Source of the DNA: Phytopseudomonas straminea
GTDB lineage: Bacteria > Pseudomonadota > Gammaproteobacteria > Pseudomonadales > Pseudomonadaceae
Assembly: GCF_900112645.1 (NCBI RefSeq)
Contig: NZ_FOMO01000005.1
Coordinates: forward strand, 310,001-374,000
Length of the DNA: 64,000 nt
Reading direction: 5' to 3'
Numbering within the stretch: the first letter of the stretch is position 1; each line of letters opens with the position of its first letter. Below are positions 49,996 to 59,703 of the stretch, piece by piece. A model generated the notes under the pieces. It had not been told where the DNA came from and made no database searches. It was given only the letters and a program-made list of their open reading frames with translations. The translations under genes were made by a program, and so were the position numbers.

Positions 49996-51653
49996 CAAGC
50001 GGCCACCTCTTGGCCCAGGGCGCGAACGCTTTCTTCAGCCAGATCCAGCACGCTGGGCTGAGCCAGGCCGGCGTCGGCTTCCAGGTAATATTCCAGGCTA
50101 CTCAAGGCATCGGCGAGCACTTCGAGACGAGCTTCAGCGGGCATCTGGTCGGTGTCGAGCATCTGCGCCTGGATATAGTCGGCGCAGGCACCCACCAGGT
50201 TCGCCGCGCGCTCCTGACCGAGGAACCACAGGCCGCCACGCACGGCCTGCAGGCTGAACGGCACATTGGACAGGTGCATACGATCGCCAGCCGATTCCAG
50301 ATAGGCCGTGATCGCTCGCTTGGCCAGCGCCAGGCCCGCGCGAGCTTCGTCGAGCACCACGATGCGTGCCTCGAACAGCTGATGCTGGGCGAAGGTACAC
50401 ACTTCAGGCTCGGCACGCGGCGCGGTAATGCGCTCACCGCGCTCCAAGGTCGCCACCATGCCTTCGACATACAGCACGGCGTCGGCTAGGGCGATAAGTT
50501 GATTTGGCTCGACCGGCGCGCCTTCGCACCAGGCGCTGACCGTCGGCAACTGATTGGCTAGCGAATTGCCGGCCGAGCTCAGGCCGACCATGGCCAGGGT
50601 CTTGCTGAGCTTGCCGAGCAGCGCATGCAGGCTGGTCAGGCCATCGGCTTGCAGGGTGCCGCGTTCGCTCAGGTCGAGCAGGTCCTTGACGCTGGCCAGC
50701 TCTTCGCGAATCGCCGAACTCAGCGAACGCATCACCGCCTTGCCGGGGCCGGAGAGGCGCTGGTATTCCTCTTCGAGCAGGTGATCGGTGAACGGCAGCG
50801 CGGTGATCCCGAATAACTCGCGCACCTCGCCCGCCAGCGGTCCGCGGCCGGCGGATAGCGCCACCAGGTAAAGCAACTCCTTGAGCAGGCTGCGCGGCGG
50901 CTCGTAGGAGCCGTTGATCAGCATCTGCCGCAGTTCGCGGTCGATGCGCGAGAACAGTTGCTTGCGCGACTTGCGCGGCAGCAGTTGGCCATCGTTCAGT
51001 GCTTCCAGAGCGGCTGCGCCGAGCCAGCACAGGCGCCCGCGCGGCTCGTTGGCGAACAGGCCGTCGAGGCGGCTCATGGCACGGCCCATCAGCTTCATGC
51101 TGCCTGCCGGATTCTGCTCGCGGATGTAACCCAACAGGCCGACCTGATACATCTGCCGCAAGCGGCGGCCTTCGCTTTCCTTGGCGGCGGCGTCCAGTGC
51201 CGGCGGCACCATGCGCGGGCGAGCCTGGTCGAGGCGCACACTGAAGAAGAAGCTTTCCGGCAGCGGCGGCTGTTTGCAGGCCTGACGCAAATCATTGATC
51301 GCCGGCAGCAGAAGCTCGGGCATTTCCTGGCGATGGGCGTCGAGGCCTTCGAGGTAGCGACGCAGCACGTGCAACGCATTGCTGAGCGCCGCCAGCTGGG
51401 CGTCGCGCTCGCTGCCGATGCCGGCCGGAATATCGGTGGCCTGGTCGAGCACTTCCTGGGCGAGCAATTCCGCACCGGTCAGCTCGATCAGGTTGAGCGT
51501 GCCACGCACCTGCTGCAGGTTGTCGACTGCCTGCTGCAGCAGGGTGCCATTGTTGCGCTCGACAATGAACTGCTCGAGACTCGCTTCGGCCTCTTCGATC
51601 GTGGCAAACAGTTCGTCGCGAACCAGGCCCAGTGACGATGCTCCAGAAACCAT
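49995..51653 (-). CDS. ChpA-N-terminal-like protein without kinase core
   Basis: A 552-residue all-helical protein. Its N-terminus ([24 protein letters not shown]) resembles the first histidine-phosphotransfer-like region of ChpA, the pilus chemotaxis kinase, as does the following [14 protein letters not shown]. The phospho-accepting His is missing and there is no CheA ATPase, P5 or receiver. Databases sometimes label the family as a ferrous iron transporter, which the sequence does not support. It is likely a scaffold or phosphorelay-modulating protein. It overlaps nudC by one base, so the two are co-expressed. Confidence 0.72.
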   Translation of the reverse strand: MVSGASSLGLVRDELFATIEEAEASLEQFIVERNNGTLLQQAVDNLQQVRGTLNLIELTGAELLAQEVLDQATDIPAGIGSERDAQLAALSNALHVLRRYLEGLDAHRQEMPELLLPAINDLRQACKQPPLPESFFFSVRLDQARPRMVPPALDAAAKESEGRRLRQMYQVGLLGYIREQNPAGSMKLMGRAMSRLDGLFANEPRGRLCWLGAAALEALNDGQLLPRKSRKQLFSRIDRELRQMLINGSYEPPRSLLKELLYLVALSAGRGPLAGEVRELFGITALPFTDHLLEEEYQRLSGPGKAVMRSLSSAIREELASVKDLLDLSERGTLQADGLTSLHALLGKLSKTLAMVGLSSAGNSLANQLPTVSAWCEGAPVEPNQLIALADAVLYVEGMVATLERGERITAPRAEPEVCTFAQHQLFEARIVVLDEARAGLALAKRAITAYLESAGDRMHLSNVPFSLQAVRGGLWFLGQERAANLVGACADYIQAQMLDTDQMPAEARLEVLADALSSLEYYLEADAGLAQPSVLDLAEESVRALGQEVAA

Positions 51654-51691
51654 TCGCTAATGTGCCTCCCGCACAGGTGATGAAACCGCGC

Positions 51692-52504
51692 TCAATCAGC
51701 GAACTCGGGATTTTGCTTGCTCATATGGGCCATCATCGCGACACGCAGATCAGCCGATTGCAGCATGGCGGCGTTCCAGGTAGCGACGTAGTCGAGGCCA
51801 TCGTCGACCCGGTGATCGCGCATGTAGCCGATCATCGCCTTGGTGCCGCGCACGGCAACCGGCGATTTTGCGGCTATGCTTCGGGCAATGTCCATCACGC
51901 CACTCAGCAATGTGTCGTGGGTCTCGAATACGCGGTTAACTAGACCGATTTCCCGCGCCTCGGCAGCCTCGATGGTACGGCCGGTGTAGGCCAGCTCGCG
52001 CAGCATGCCGTCGCCGATCAGGCGCGGCAGTCGCTGTAGGGTGCCGACGTCGGCAGCCATGCCAATGTCGATTTCCTTGATGGCGAACTGCACGTCCAAG
52101 CTGCAATAGCGCATGTCGCAGGCGCTGACCAGATCGATGGCGCCGCCCAGGCAATAACCTTGAATGGCGGCCAGCACAGGCTTGCTGCACTGGTCGACGG
52201 CATTGAACGAGGCCTGCAGTTCGAGAATCTTACGGCGCAGGGTCAGGGCATTGCGACCCACGTCCTTGCCGAGCTGGCTGCTGACCTGGGCCAGCAGGTT
52301 GAGGTCGATACCGGAGGAGAAATGCTTGCCGGCGCCAGACAGCACCACCACGCGAACTTCGTCGGTTTCATCGGCCCAACGGAAGATATCGATGATCTCC
52401 GTCCAGAAGGCGGCGTTCATCGCGTTGATCTTGTCCGGGCGGTCAATCACCACATGGGCGATCTTTTCCTGCAGTTCGACACGAAAAGCTTGGTATTGCC
52501 CCAT
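51692..52504 (-). CDS. Crotonase/enoyl-CoA hydratase family protein
   Basis: A 270-residue crotonase. Oxyanion-hole motifs are SGAGKHFSSGIDL (about residues 54-66) and IQGYCLGGAIDLVSACDMRY. Acidic residues in the KEIDIGMAADVGTLQRLP stretch match delta3,5-delta2,4-dienoyl-CoA isomerases better than simple hydratases. It probably acts in oxidation of polyunsaturated fatty acids. The ATG at 52504 has an AAGGA site eight bases upstream; the ATG nine bases earlier sits too close to that site. Confidence 0.82.
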   Translation of the reverse strand: MGQYQAFRVELQEKIAHVVIDRPDKINAMNAAFWTEIIDIFRWADETDEVRVVVLSGAGKHFSSGIDLNLLAQVSSQLGKDVGRNALTLRRKILELQASFNAVDQCSKPVLAAIQGYCLGGAIDLVSACDMRYCSLDVQFAIKEIDIGMAADVGTLQRLPRLIGDGMLRELAYTGRTIEAAEAREIGLVNRVFETHDTLLSGVMDIARSIAAKSPVAVRGTKAMIGYMRDHRVDDGLDYVATWNAAMLQSADLRVAMMAHMSKQNPEFAD

Positions 52505-52638
52505 GAAAGTCATCCTTTTTGAAGCAGGCCGAATAGCCTGCGACACACGCCGCAAAGCAATCGCGCCACTATAGCAAGCGGCGCCGGAAAGTCGATCATG
52601 GTCGGCGTGACGCAGTGCACGTCACGCCAATTGGCGCC

Positions 52639-54897
52639 CTACTTCTCGATGATGCAGTCGACCGTGTAGTAACTGCCCTGCTCGCCCTCGTGACGCTGCA
52701 GGCCATGCACATCGGCATCGAAACCCGGGAAGCGTTGTTCGAAGGCCTGGGCGAAACGCAGGTAATCGATGATCGAGCGGGTGGCCGAGGTGAAACGCTC
52801 GCCCGGCATGATCAGCGGAATGCCCGGTGGATAGGGCACCAGCATCACCGCGGCGATGCGCCCCTCGACGTCGTCGACCAGCACCTCCTCCACCTCGCCG
52901 CGCACCAGCTGGTTGTAGGCATCAGCCGGTTTCAGAGCGATTTCCGGCAGCACCGTGTACATGCGTTTGAGGGATTTGGCGGTGGCGTTTTCGCGGTAGC
53001 AGTCGTGCAGCGCATCGCACAGGTCGCGCAAGCCCATGCCCTGGTAACGCAGCGCGCCTTCGCGGGCTACTGAAGGCAGCACCGAAGTCAACGGCAGGTT
53101 GGCGTCGTAGCTGCGCTTGAATTCCAGAAGCTCGGTAAGCAGCGTGCTCCACTTGCCCTTGGTGATGCCCATGGAGAACAGCACCAGGAACGAATACAGG
53201 CCAGTCTTCTCGACCACCAGGCCGCGCTCCCAGAGAAACTTGCTGACCACCGCAGCGGGAATGCCGCGCTCGTCGAGACGGCCTCCGGCGGTAAGGCCGG
53301 GCATCACCAGGGTCACCTTGATCGGGTCGAGCAGCACGTAGTCTTCGGCGACGTCACCGAAACCGTGCCAGTCGGCCTCCGGCTGCAGCAGCCAGTCTGG
53401 CGTCGCCACATCGTCGGCGCCCTCGGTCTGCGGCGGTTGCCAGATGCTGAACCACCAGTCCTCGCTGCTCAGGCTCTGCCCCAAATTGGCCAGGGCACGG
53501 CGGAAGCTCAGCGCTTCGTCGAAGGTTTCCTGGATCAGCGAGCGCCCGGCCGGGCCTTCCATCATCGCCGAGGCTACGTCCAGCGAGGCGATGATGCCGT
53601 ACTGCGGCGAGGTGGAGATGTGCATCATGAAGGCTTCGTTGAAGCGGTCGCGGTCGAGCTGGCGTAGCGCACCATCCTGCACGTGGATCATCGAGGCCTG
53701 GCTAAAGGCCGCCAGCAGCTTGTGGGTCGAATGGGTGGTGAATACCATCGGGCCGCCGGCCTCGCGGCTGGTGCCCATGCCGTAGCGGCCGGCGTAGAAC
53801 TCGTGGAACGCGGCGTAGGCGTACCAGGCTTCGTCGAAGTGCAGCACCTCGACCGAATCACCCAGGGTGCGCTTGATCAGCTCGGCGTTGTAGCAAAGGC
53901 CGTCGTAGGTGGAGTTGGTCACCACCGCCAGCTTGATCTTGGGCTCGCGACCGCGGGCCAGCGGGCTGGCGTCGATCTTGGCCTGGATCGACTCGCGGGT
54001 GAATTCGCTCAGCGGAATCGGGCCGATGATGCCCAGTTCGTTACGCTCCGGCGATAGGTACAGGGGAATCGCGCCGGTCATGATGATGGCGTGGAGGATC
54101 GACTTGTGGCAGTTGCGGTCGATCAGCACCAGGTCGTCACGGCCGACCATCGAATGCCAGACGATCTTGTTGGCGGTCGAGGTGCCGTTGATCACGAAAT
54201 AGGTATGGTCGGCGCCGAAATTGCGCGCGGCGCGCTCCTCGGCGGCGGCCAGGGGGCCGGTGTGGTCGAGCAGCGAGCCGAGTTCCGGGACCGAGACCGA
54301 CAGGTCGGAGCGCAGCGTGTTCTCGCCGAAGAACTGATGGAACGCCTGCCCGACCGGGCTCTTGCGATAGGCCACGCCACCACCATGCCCCGGCGTGTGC
54401 CAGGAGTAGTTGGATTGCGCGGTGTGCTGTACCAGCGCCTTGAAGAACGGCGGCAGCAGGCCATCGAGATAATTGCGCGCGGCGCGTGCCACCTGGCGGG
54501 CCAGGAACGGCACAGTATCTTCGAACAGGTAGAGAATGCCGCGCAGCTGATTGAGGTCGGCCATGGCCTCGGCCGGGGCGTTCTCGATGGTGACCTGCTC
54601 GCCCAGAGCGAAGATCGGCAGCTGCGGCGCGCGGCGCCGGGCAATGCGTATCAGCTCGACCATGTCCTGCAGCAGGTGGCGGTTTTCCCCGGCGCCTTCG
54701 GCGGCAACCAGAATGCAGGCCAGCCCGTGATGGGTCGAGGCGACGATATGGCCTTCCGCAGAACTCGCGGTGGACAGAATGGTGAAGCCATCCTGCTCCA
54801 GCTCGGCAGCGATGGCCCGCACCCGCTCGCCGGCCACGGTATCGGCCTTGATATCGCGATGAACGATGAGTACCGGGAACTTGAGGTCTTTGTACAT
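52639..54897 (-). CDS. ldcA: Lysine/arginine/ornithine decarboxylase, LdcA-like
   Basis: A 752-residue fold-type I PLP decarboxylase of the inducible Orn/Lys/Arg group. It has a receiver-like N-terminal wing (about 1-140), the PLP core with HGGGVAYRKS and the Schiff-base Lys at about 393 in STHKLLAAFSQ, and a C-terminal domain. P. aeruginosa LdcA (PA1818) of this size is lysine-specific and makes cadaverine, but specificity cannot be read here. The ATG at 54897 is the only reasonable start. Its ribosome site lies in the arm of a strong hairpin at 54906-54943. Decarboxylation also consumes protons, aiding acid resistance. Confidence 0.88.
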   Translation of the reverse strand: MYKDLKFPVLIVHRDIKADTVAGERVRAIAAELEQDGFTILSTASSAEGHIVASTHHGLACILVAAEGAGENRHLLQDMVELIRIARRRAPQLPIFALGEQVTIENAPAEAMADLNQLRGILYLFEDTVPFLARQVARAARNYLDGLLPPFFKALVQHTAQSNYSWHTPGHGGGVAYRKSPVGQAFHQFFGENTLRSDLSVSVPELGSLLDHTGPLAAAEERAARNFGADHTYFVINGTSTANKIVWHSMVGRDDLVLIDRNCHKSILHAIIMTGAIPLYLSPERNELGIIGPIPLSEFTRESIQAKIDASPLARGREPKIKLAVVTNSTYDGLCYNAELIKRTLGDSVEVLHFDEAWYAYAAFHEFYAGRYGMGTSREAGGPMVFTTHSTHKLLAAFSQASMIHVQDGALRQLDRDRFNEAFMMHISTSPQYGIIASLDVASAMMEGPAGRSLIQETFDEALSFRRALANLGQSLSSEDWWFSIWQPPQTEGADDVATPDWLLQPEADWHGFGDVAEDYVLLDPIKVTLVMPGLTAGGRLDERGIPAAVVSKFLWERGLVVEKTGLYSFLVLFSMGITKGKWSTLLTELLEFKRSYDANLPLTSVLPSVAREGALRYQGMGLRDLCDALHDCYRENATAKSLKRMYTVLPEIALKPADAYNQLVRGEVEEVLVDDVEGRIAAVMLVPYPPGIPLIMPGERFTSATRSIIDYLRFAQAFEQRFPGFDADVHGLQRHEGEQGSYYTVDCIIEK

Positions 54898-54905
54898 CGG
54901 TTACA

Positions 54906-54943
54906 CCTGAGGTCATGCGGGATGAACCCGCTATGTCCTCAGG
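54906..54943 (-). promoter_or_regulatory. ldcA leader hairpin masking the ribosome site
   Basis: CCTGAGG...CCTCAGG outer arms enclose GCGGG...CCCGC inner arms on the minus-strand leader, ending nine bases before the ATG. The only AGG ribosome-site candidate lies in the 3' arm, so folding should reduce translation. There is no T-run, so it is not a terminator. Confidence 0.6.
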
Positions 54944-55012
54944 GTAGAGACTCGCCGCAGAGGACGGAACCCCTCGCGCAGAGCGCTGTACGAAAAGGTC
55001 GCAATTGACCGA

Positions 55013-55765
55013 TCAGGAGGCGGATGTGCCCTGCTCGGCCGCTTCCATCTGCGCCCAGAGAGCGGGCGCACCGGCGGCCTTTTCGATCACAGCCAGGCGC
55101 GCGGCATGGGCGGCCAGCTCGTCGGCGCTGGCGGCGATTACCGCGCCACGCGGGCGCTCGGCAGGCAGGCGGCGAATCGGCGTGGCCTGCTGGCGACCGC
55201 TGCCATCGCCATCGGCGCCTTCGCCAGCCAGCGACAGGTTGGTCTGCCCACCGGTCATCGCCAGGTAGACGTCGGCGAGAATCTCCGAGTCGAGCAAGGC
55301 ACCGTGCAGCTCACGACCGGAGTTGTCGACACCATAGCGCTTGCACAGGGCATCGAGGCTGTTACGCTGACCCGGATGACGCTCGCGGGCCATCTGCAGG
55401 GTGTCGAGTACATCGCAATAGGCTGCGATGTCCGAACGCTCGTGCTGGCCGATCAGGGCAAACTCGTTGTTCAGGAAGCCGATGTCGAACGGCGCGTTGT
55501 GGATGATCAGCTGCGCGCCCTTGATGAACTCGTAGAATTCATCGGCGATATCCTTGAAGCGCGGCTTGTCCTTGAGATCCTCGTTGGTGATGCCGTGCAC
55601 CGCGATGGCGCCTTCATCGATCTCACGGTCCGGCTGCAGATAGATGTGGAAATGCCGCCCGGTCAGGCGCCGCCCCTCGACCTCCACACAACCGATCTCG
55701 ATGACCCGGTGGCCATCGTTTACCGGCATACCGGTCGTTTCAGTATCCAGTACGACTCTACGCAC
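55013..55765 (-). CDS. dnaQ: DNA polymerase III epsilon subunit (proofreading exonuclease)
   Basis: DnaQ is the 3'-5' proofreading exonuclease of the replicative polymerase. The 250 residues hold Exo I D7-x-E9 in LDTETTG, Exo [13 protein letters not shown], and Exo III in [15 protein letters not shown] clamp-binding QTNLSL peptide follows the nuclease domain and a helical tail would bind the alpha subunit. The start is GTG at 55765, inside the end of rnhA (8-base overlap), so the two are coupled as in other gammaproteobacteria, here in the same direction. Confidence 0.94.
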   Translation of the reverse strand: MRRVVLDTETTGMPVNDGHRVIEIGCVEVEGRRLTGRHFHIYLQPDREIDEGAIAVHGITNEDLKDKPRFKDIADEFYEFIKGAQLIIHNAPFDIGFLNNEFALIGQHERSDIAAYCDVLDTLQMARERHPGQRNSLDALCKRYGVDNSGRELHGALLDSEILADVYLAMTGGQTNLSLAGEGADGDGSGRQQATPIRRLPAERPRGAVIAASADELAAHAARLAVIEKAAGAPALWAQMEAAEQGTSAS

Positions 55766-56210
55766 GCTTCATGCTCCTGATATCTTCGACGCCACGGTTG
55801 GCCAGCTGATCGGCCCGCTCGTTGCCGGGGTGGCCGATATGGCCGCGCACCCATTCCCAGGTCACATTGTGGCGGTTGACCTGCTCATCCAGCTGCTGCC
55901 ACAGGTCGGCATTCTTCACCGGCTCCTTCGAGGCAGTTTTCCAGCCGCGTTTCTTCCAGTTGGGCATCCATTCGTTGATGCCTTTCATCACATATTGCGA
56001 GTCAGTGACCAGGCGCACATTGCACGGGCGTTTCAGCTCCGCCAGGCCGCGAATCGCGCCCATCAGTTCCATACGGTTATTGGTGGTCACGGCCTCGCCG
56101 CCCCACAATTCCTTCTCCACGCCCTGGAACACCAGCAATGCGCCCCAGCCACCGACGCCCGGATTGCCCTTGCAGGCACCGTCGGTGTAAAGCTCAACTT
56201 GATCGGACAT
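55758..56210 (-). CDS. rnhA: Ribonuclease HI
   Basis: RNase HI degrades RNA in RNA-DNA hybrids. The 150-residue enzyme is complete, with catalytic D9 in [12 protein letters not shown] in [11 protein letters not shown] in VTDSQYV, and the last Asp in [12 protein letters not shown]. The ATG at 56210 lies 44 bases downstream of the methyltransferase stop. dnaQ overlaps its end by eight bases. Confidence 0.96.
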   Translation of the reverse strand: MSDQVELYTDGACKGNPGVGGWGALLVFQGVEKELWGGEAVTTNNRMELMGAIRGLAELKRPCNVRLVTDSQYVMKGINEWMPNWKKRGWKTASKEPVKNADLWQQLDEQVNRHNVTWEWVRGHIGHPGNERADQLANRGVEDIRSMKRA

Positions 56211-56254
56211 GCGCCGCCTTTATCTAGGGTCTGATTTCGATCTCCGGGGCCGGA

Positions 56255-57016
56255 TCAGGCGCCGTCGCGGTCGCGACGGCTGATCTTGGCCACCGGCATG
56301 GGCACCAGTTTGCCCATGGGCTCACGGCGGGACTGGCGCAACGGCCGCAGGCCGACCACCAGCTTGCGCGCCACCAGTACGTAGAACCCGCCGCCCGGCG
56401 ATTGCCAGGCGCCACCCCAGCGCTCCAAGGGAGCCAACCGGGCCTGCCAGGCCGCCGAAGCAAGCGGCGGACGATAACATCCGAAGCGGCGTTTCTCCAG
56501 CGCGAAGCCCAGCAGGTTGAGCCAGTCACCCAGGCGCCGCGGCGCGATGCAGCGGGCCTCATGCAACACGTCGTGAGCGAACAGATGGCGCACGCCCCAG
56601 GCGCTCATCGGGTTGATGCCGACGATCAGCAAGTGACCGCCTGGGCGCACGCTGCGCGCGGCTTCGCGCAGCAACCTGTGGGGCGACTGACAGAAATCCA
56701 GACCGTGCTGCAGCACCACCACATCGGCGGCGTGCTCGACCAGTGGCCAGGATTGCTCCTCGCAGACGATCTCGGTACCGGCGAATGGCGCCCCCAGACG
56801 CACGCTGCGCTGGATCTGCTGGGTTTCCAGCGACGTCTCCGCACAGGGGCCGTAATGCACCAGATAGCCGCCAAAGAAACGCGCCAGTTCCTCGTCGAGC
56901 AAACGCTGCTCCTGCTCGAGCAGCAAGCGGCCCAGCGGGCCGTCGAACCATTGCCGGGCCGCACCGATCAGTTGCAACCAGTCGGCATCGGCCTGGGCGA
57001 AGGGATTGTCGGTCAT
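56255..57016 (-). CDS. Class I SAM-dependent methyltransferase
   Basis: A 253-residue methyltransferase of the Methyltransf_11 type. Visible motifs are the post-II Asp region AADVVVLQHGLDF (about residues 94-106), the motif III/IV strand SVRPGGHLLIVGINPMSAWG (about 124-143), and upstream QQIQRSVRLGAPF replacing the classic GxGxG loop, so the SAM loop is degenerate. This gene is regularly found before rnhA-dnaQ in pseudomonads; the substrate is not known. It is divergent from gloB with 163 bases between starts. Confidence 0.78.
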   Translation of the reverse strand: MTDNPFAQADADWLQLIGAARQWFDGPLGRLLLEQEQRLLDEELARFFGGYLVHYGPCAETSLETQQIQRSVRLGAPFAGTEIVCEEQSWPLVEHAADVVVLQHGLDFCQSPHRLLREAARSVRPGGHLLIVGINPMSAWGVRHLFAHDVLHEARCIAPRRLGDWLNLLGFALEKRRFGCYRPPLASAAWQARLAPLERWGGAWQSPGGGFYVLVARKLVVGLRPLRQSRREPMGKLVPMPVAKISRRDRDGA

Positions 57017-57179
57017 GTTCGCGTGCTCATCGGATGCTCGTTCATGAAAGTACCTGCTGGGCCATCTCTACCAATGACACCCTGAGTCCACTGACGTTGC
57101 ACGCAGAGGGAACACGGCTCGCGTTGAAGCGTCAATAGCCCCTAAGATGCATCTTTGTTCCCGGCTTGGCGACCACCTG

Positions 57180-57953
57180 ATGATCAAGATCGAAGCCCTC
57201 AGCGCATTCTCCGACAACTACATCTGGCTGCTGCAGGATGCGCAGCACAAGCGTGTCGCGGTGGTCGACCCTGGCGACGCCTCCCCGGTGCAAGCCTGGC
57301 TGCGTGAGCATGGCGACTGGACGCTGAGCGACATCCTGATCACCCATCACCATAACGATCACGTTGGTGGCGTCGAGCAGCTGCGACGCGACACCGGCGC
57401 TCGGGTCTTTGGGCCGGCCAACGAGAACATTCCGGGCCGCGACCAGGCACTGGCCGATGGCGACCATATAGACGTGCTGGGTCTGCCCCTGCAGGTCATC
57501 GAAGTGCCTGGCCACACCCTGGGCCATATCGCCTTCTATCAGCCCGATCATCACTGGCTGTTCTGTGGCGACACCCTGTTCGCCGCCGGCTGTGGCCGCC
57601 TGTTCGAGGGCACGCCGGTGCAGATGCACCAGTCGCTGCATCGCCTGGCAGCCCTGCCGGACGACACACTGATCTATTGCGCTCACGAATACACACTCAG
57701 CAACCTGCGCTTCGCCAAGGCCGTCGAGCCGACGAATACGGATATCGCCGAGCGTTTCGCCCAAGTCGAGGCGTGGCGTCAGCACGGGCAGATCAGCCTG
57801 CCGTCCACCCTCAGGCTCGAGCGCGCGACCAACCCATTTCTGCGCGCTGCGGAAACATCGGTTAAAGAAATGATCGCCAGCCGCGAAGGTCGCCCCCTGG
57901 CCAGCGAAAGCGAGGTGTTTGCCGCACTACGCGCCTGGAAAGACCGCTTCTGA
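57180..57953 (+). CDS. gloB: Hydroxyacylglutathione hydrolase (glyoxalase II)
   Basis: GloB hydrolyses S-lactoylglutathione, ending methylglyoxal detoxification. The 257-residue metallo-beta-lactamase-fold enzyme has the metal motif H56-x-H58-x-D60-H61, then [23 protein letters not shown] with its bridging Asp, and YCAHEYT. The C-terminal substrate helix region is complete (NPFLRAAET). The ATG at 57180 is chosen; an upstream in-frame ATG at 57147 lacks family resemblance. Confidence 0.95.
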   Translation: MIKIEALSAFSDNYIWLLQDAQHKRVAVVDPGDASPVQAWLREHGDWTLSDILITHHHNDHVGGVEQLRRDTGARVFGPANENIPGRDQALADGDHIDVLGLPLQVIEVPGHTLGHIAFYQPDHHWLFCGDTLFAAGCGRLFEGTPVQMHQSLHRLAALPDDTLIYCAHEYTLSNLRFAKAVEPTNTDIAERFAQVEAWRQHGQISLPSTLRLERATNPFLRAAETSVKEMIASREGRPLASESEVFAALRAWKDRF

Positions 57954-58052
57954 AGCGCCGACTGGCCCGCAAAATCCTGGTCAAAACTTGACCACTCCTG
58001 GATCGGTTTCTAGAATCGCCCGACTTTCGATCCAGGATACCCCCCACAACCA

Positions 58053-59597
58053 ATGCCCTCCTCTCGACCTAACTCCTTGAATTCAAAGGCATTGGCATTG
58101 CGCCGTCCTGCGCTAGCCCTGGCTGTTTGTGCCGTGCTCGGCGGCTGCCAGAGCCTCGATCAACAACAGGTGGAGAACGAGCCAGCGGTGGATCTGAGCG
58201 GCAGAACGCCGCATCAGCCGCTGTGGATCAACGGCACGACCAAGGCCGAGCAACCCAAGGACATCTGGGAGCGCGTGCGCGGCGGCTACAAATTGCAGGA
58301 CGCCATTGGCGTCAACCCGCGCATCGAGCAGCAGCGCCTGTGGTTCTCCAGCAACCCATCGTTCGTCGAAAAGGCTGGAGAACGCAGCAACCCCTACATT
58401 CATTACATCGTCGAGCGTCTCGAAGAGCGCAACATGCCGATGGAGCTGGCGCTGCTGCCAATGATCGAGAGCGCCTACAACCCCTTCGCCTACTCACAGG
58501 CCGATGCCGTCGGCCTTTGGCAGTTCATTCCCTCCACGGGGCGCAACTTCAACCTGCGCCAGACCCGCTGGTACGACGGCCGACGCGACGTGACGGCCTC
58601 TACCCAGGCAGCCATGGATTACTTGGCGCGCCTGCACGAGATGTTCAATGGCGACTGGCTGCTGGCCCTGGCGGCCTACAACGCCGGCGAGGGCCGGGTC
58701 AGCCGCGCCATCGAGCGCAACCAGAAGCTCGGTTTGCCGACCGACTACTGGAACCTGTCGCTGCCCCAGGAAACCCAGAACTACGTGCCCAAGCTGCTGG
58801 CCCTGTCCCAGGTGATCATGGCGCCGGACGCCTATGGCGTGAGCCTCGCGCCGATCGCCAACGAGCCCTACTTCGAGGAAGTGGAGCTCAAGCAGCGCAT
58901 GGACCTGGCCCGCGTCGCCGCCCTGGCCGAAGTCGATGAAGACGAGCTGTACCTGCTCAACCCGGCCTTCAAGAAGCGCGTGACCGTGGACGGCCCCCAG
59001 CATCTGCTGGTACCGACCCAGAAAGTCGAACTGCTGACCGCCAACCTGTCGACGCTCAAGCCCGAAGACCGTGGCCTGCAGGAATACGTGGTGCGTGCCG
59101 GTGACAATTTGCACGGTATTGCCAATCGTTACGAACTCAGCGTGGCCACCATCAAGGAGCTCAACCAGCTCACCGGCAACACCCTGGCCGTGGGCCAGCA
59201 CCTGAGCCTGCCGACCAGCCTGCAAGCGGTACCCGACGAGACGCCGCAACGCGCCGTCAACACGGCCGTAGCCTCGCGCAACTACACCATTCGCAATGGC
59301 GACAACCTCTGGCAGATCGCCAAGGCGCATAACGTCTCGGTCAACGACATCCAGCGCTGGAATGCCCTGAAGGGCAACTCGCTACGCGTCGGCCAGACCA
59401 TCAAGCTGCAGGCTGGCTACAGCTCCAGCGCGAAAGCCGTCGCCGACGTCACCTATTACAAGGTGCGCAAGGGCGACTCCCTGCACATGATCGCCAAGCG
59501 TTTCAACGTGCAGATGCAGAAGCTGCAAAGCTGGAATCCCCGCACCGGCAAGGCCCTGAAACCGGGCCAGGTGCTGACCCTGCGCCTGGCCAACTGA
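58053..59597 (+). CDS. mltD: Membrane-bound lytic murein transglycosylase D
   Basis: MltD cleaves peptidoglycan glycan strands to 1,6-anhydro products. The 514-residue lipoprotein has a lipobox ending at C32 (AVLGGC) and a family 1 SLT domain about residues 110-250, with the catalytic Glu in LLPMIESAYNP and the GLWQFIPSTG motif. Three LysM repeats follow, at about 348-390, 408-451 and 467-510, each beginning Y.VR.GD.L or Y.IRNGDNL. Periplasmic location is expected. It is a single gene between gloB and the binding-protein genes. Confidence 0.94.
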   Translation: MPSSRPNSLNSKALALRRPALALAVCAVLGGCQSLDQQQVENEPAVDLSGRTPHQPLWINGTTKAEQPKDIWERVRGGYKLQDAIGVNPRIEQQRLWFSSNPSFVEKAGERSNPYIHYIVERLEERNMPMELALLPMIESAYNPFAYSQADAVGLWQFIPSTGRNFNLRQTRWYDGRRDVTASTQAAMDYLARLHEMFNGDWLLALAAYNAGEGRVSRAIERNQKLGLPTDYWNLSLPQETQNYVPKLLALSQVIMAPDAYGVSLAPIANEPYFEEVELKQRMDLARVAALAEVDEDELYLLNPAFKKRVTVDGPQHLLVPTQKVELLTANLSTLKPEDRGLQEYVVRAGDNLHGIANRYELSVATIKELNQLTGNTLAVGQHLSLPTSLQAVPDETPQRAVNTAVASRNYTIRNGDNLWQIAKAHNVSVNDIQRWNALKGNSLRVGQTIKLQAGYSSSAKAVADVTYYKVRKGDSLHMIAKRFNVQMQKLQSWNPRTGKALKPGQVLTLRLAN

Positions 59598-59703
59598 CGC
59601 GCATTGCAACACAGTCGCAGTTCACCGCTGGGGCCGCTCTTTTTCCTGTACAGACAAGCTGTTACTGTACGGAAACCTTGCTACCCCGGATCGGATACTG
59701 CTC

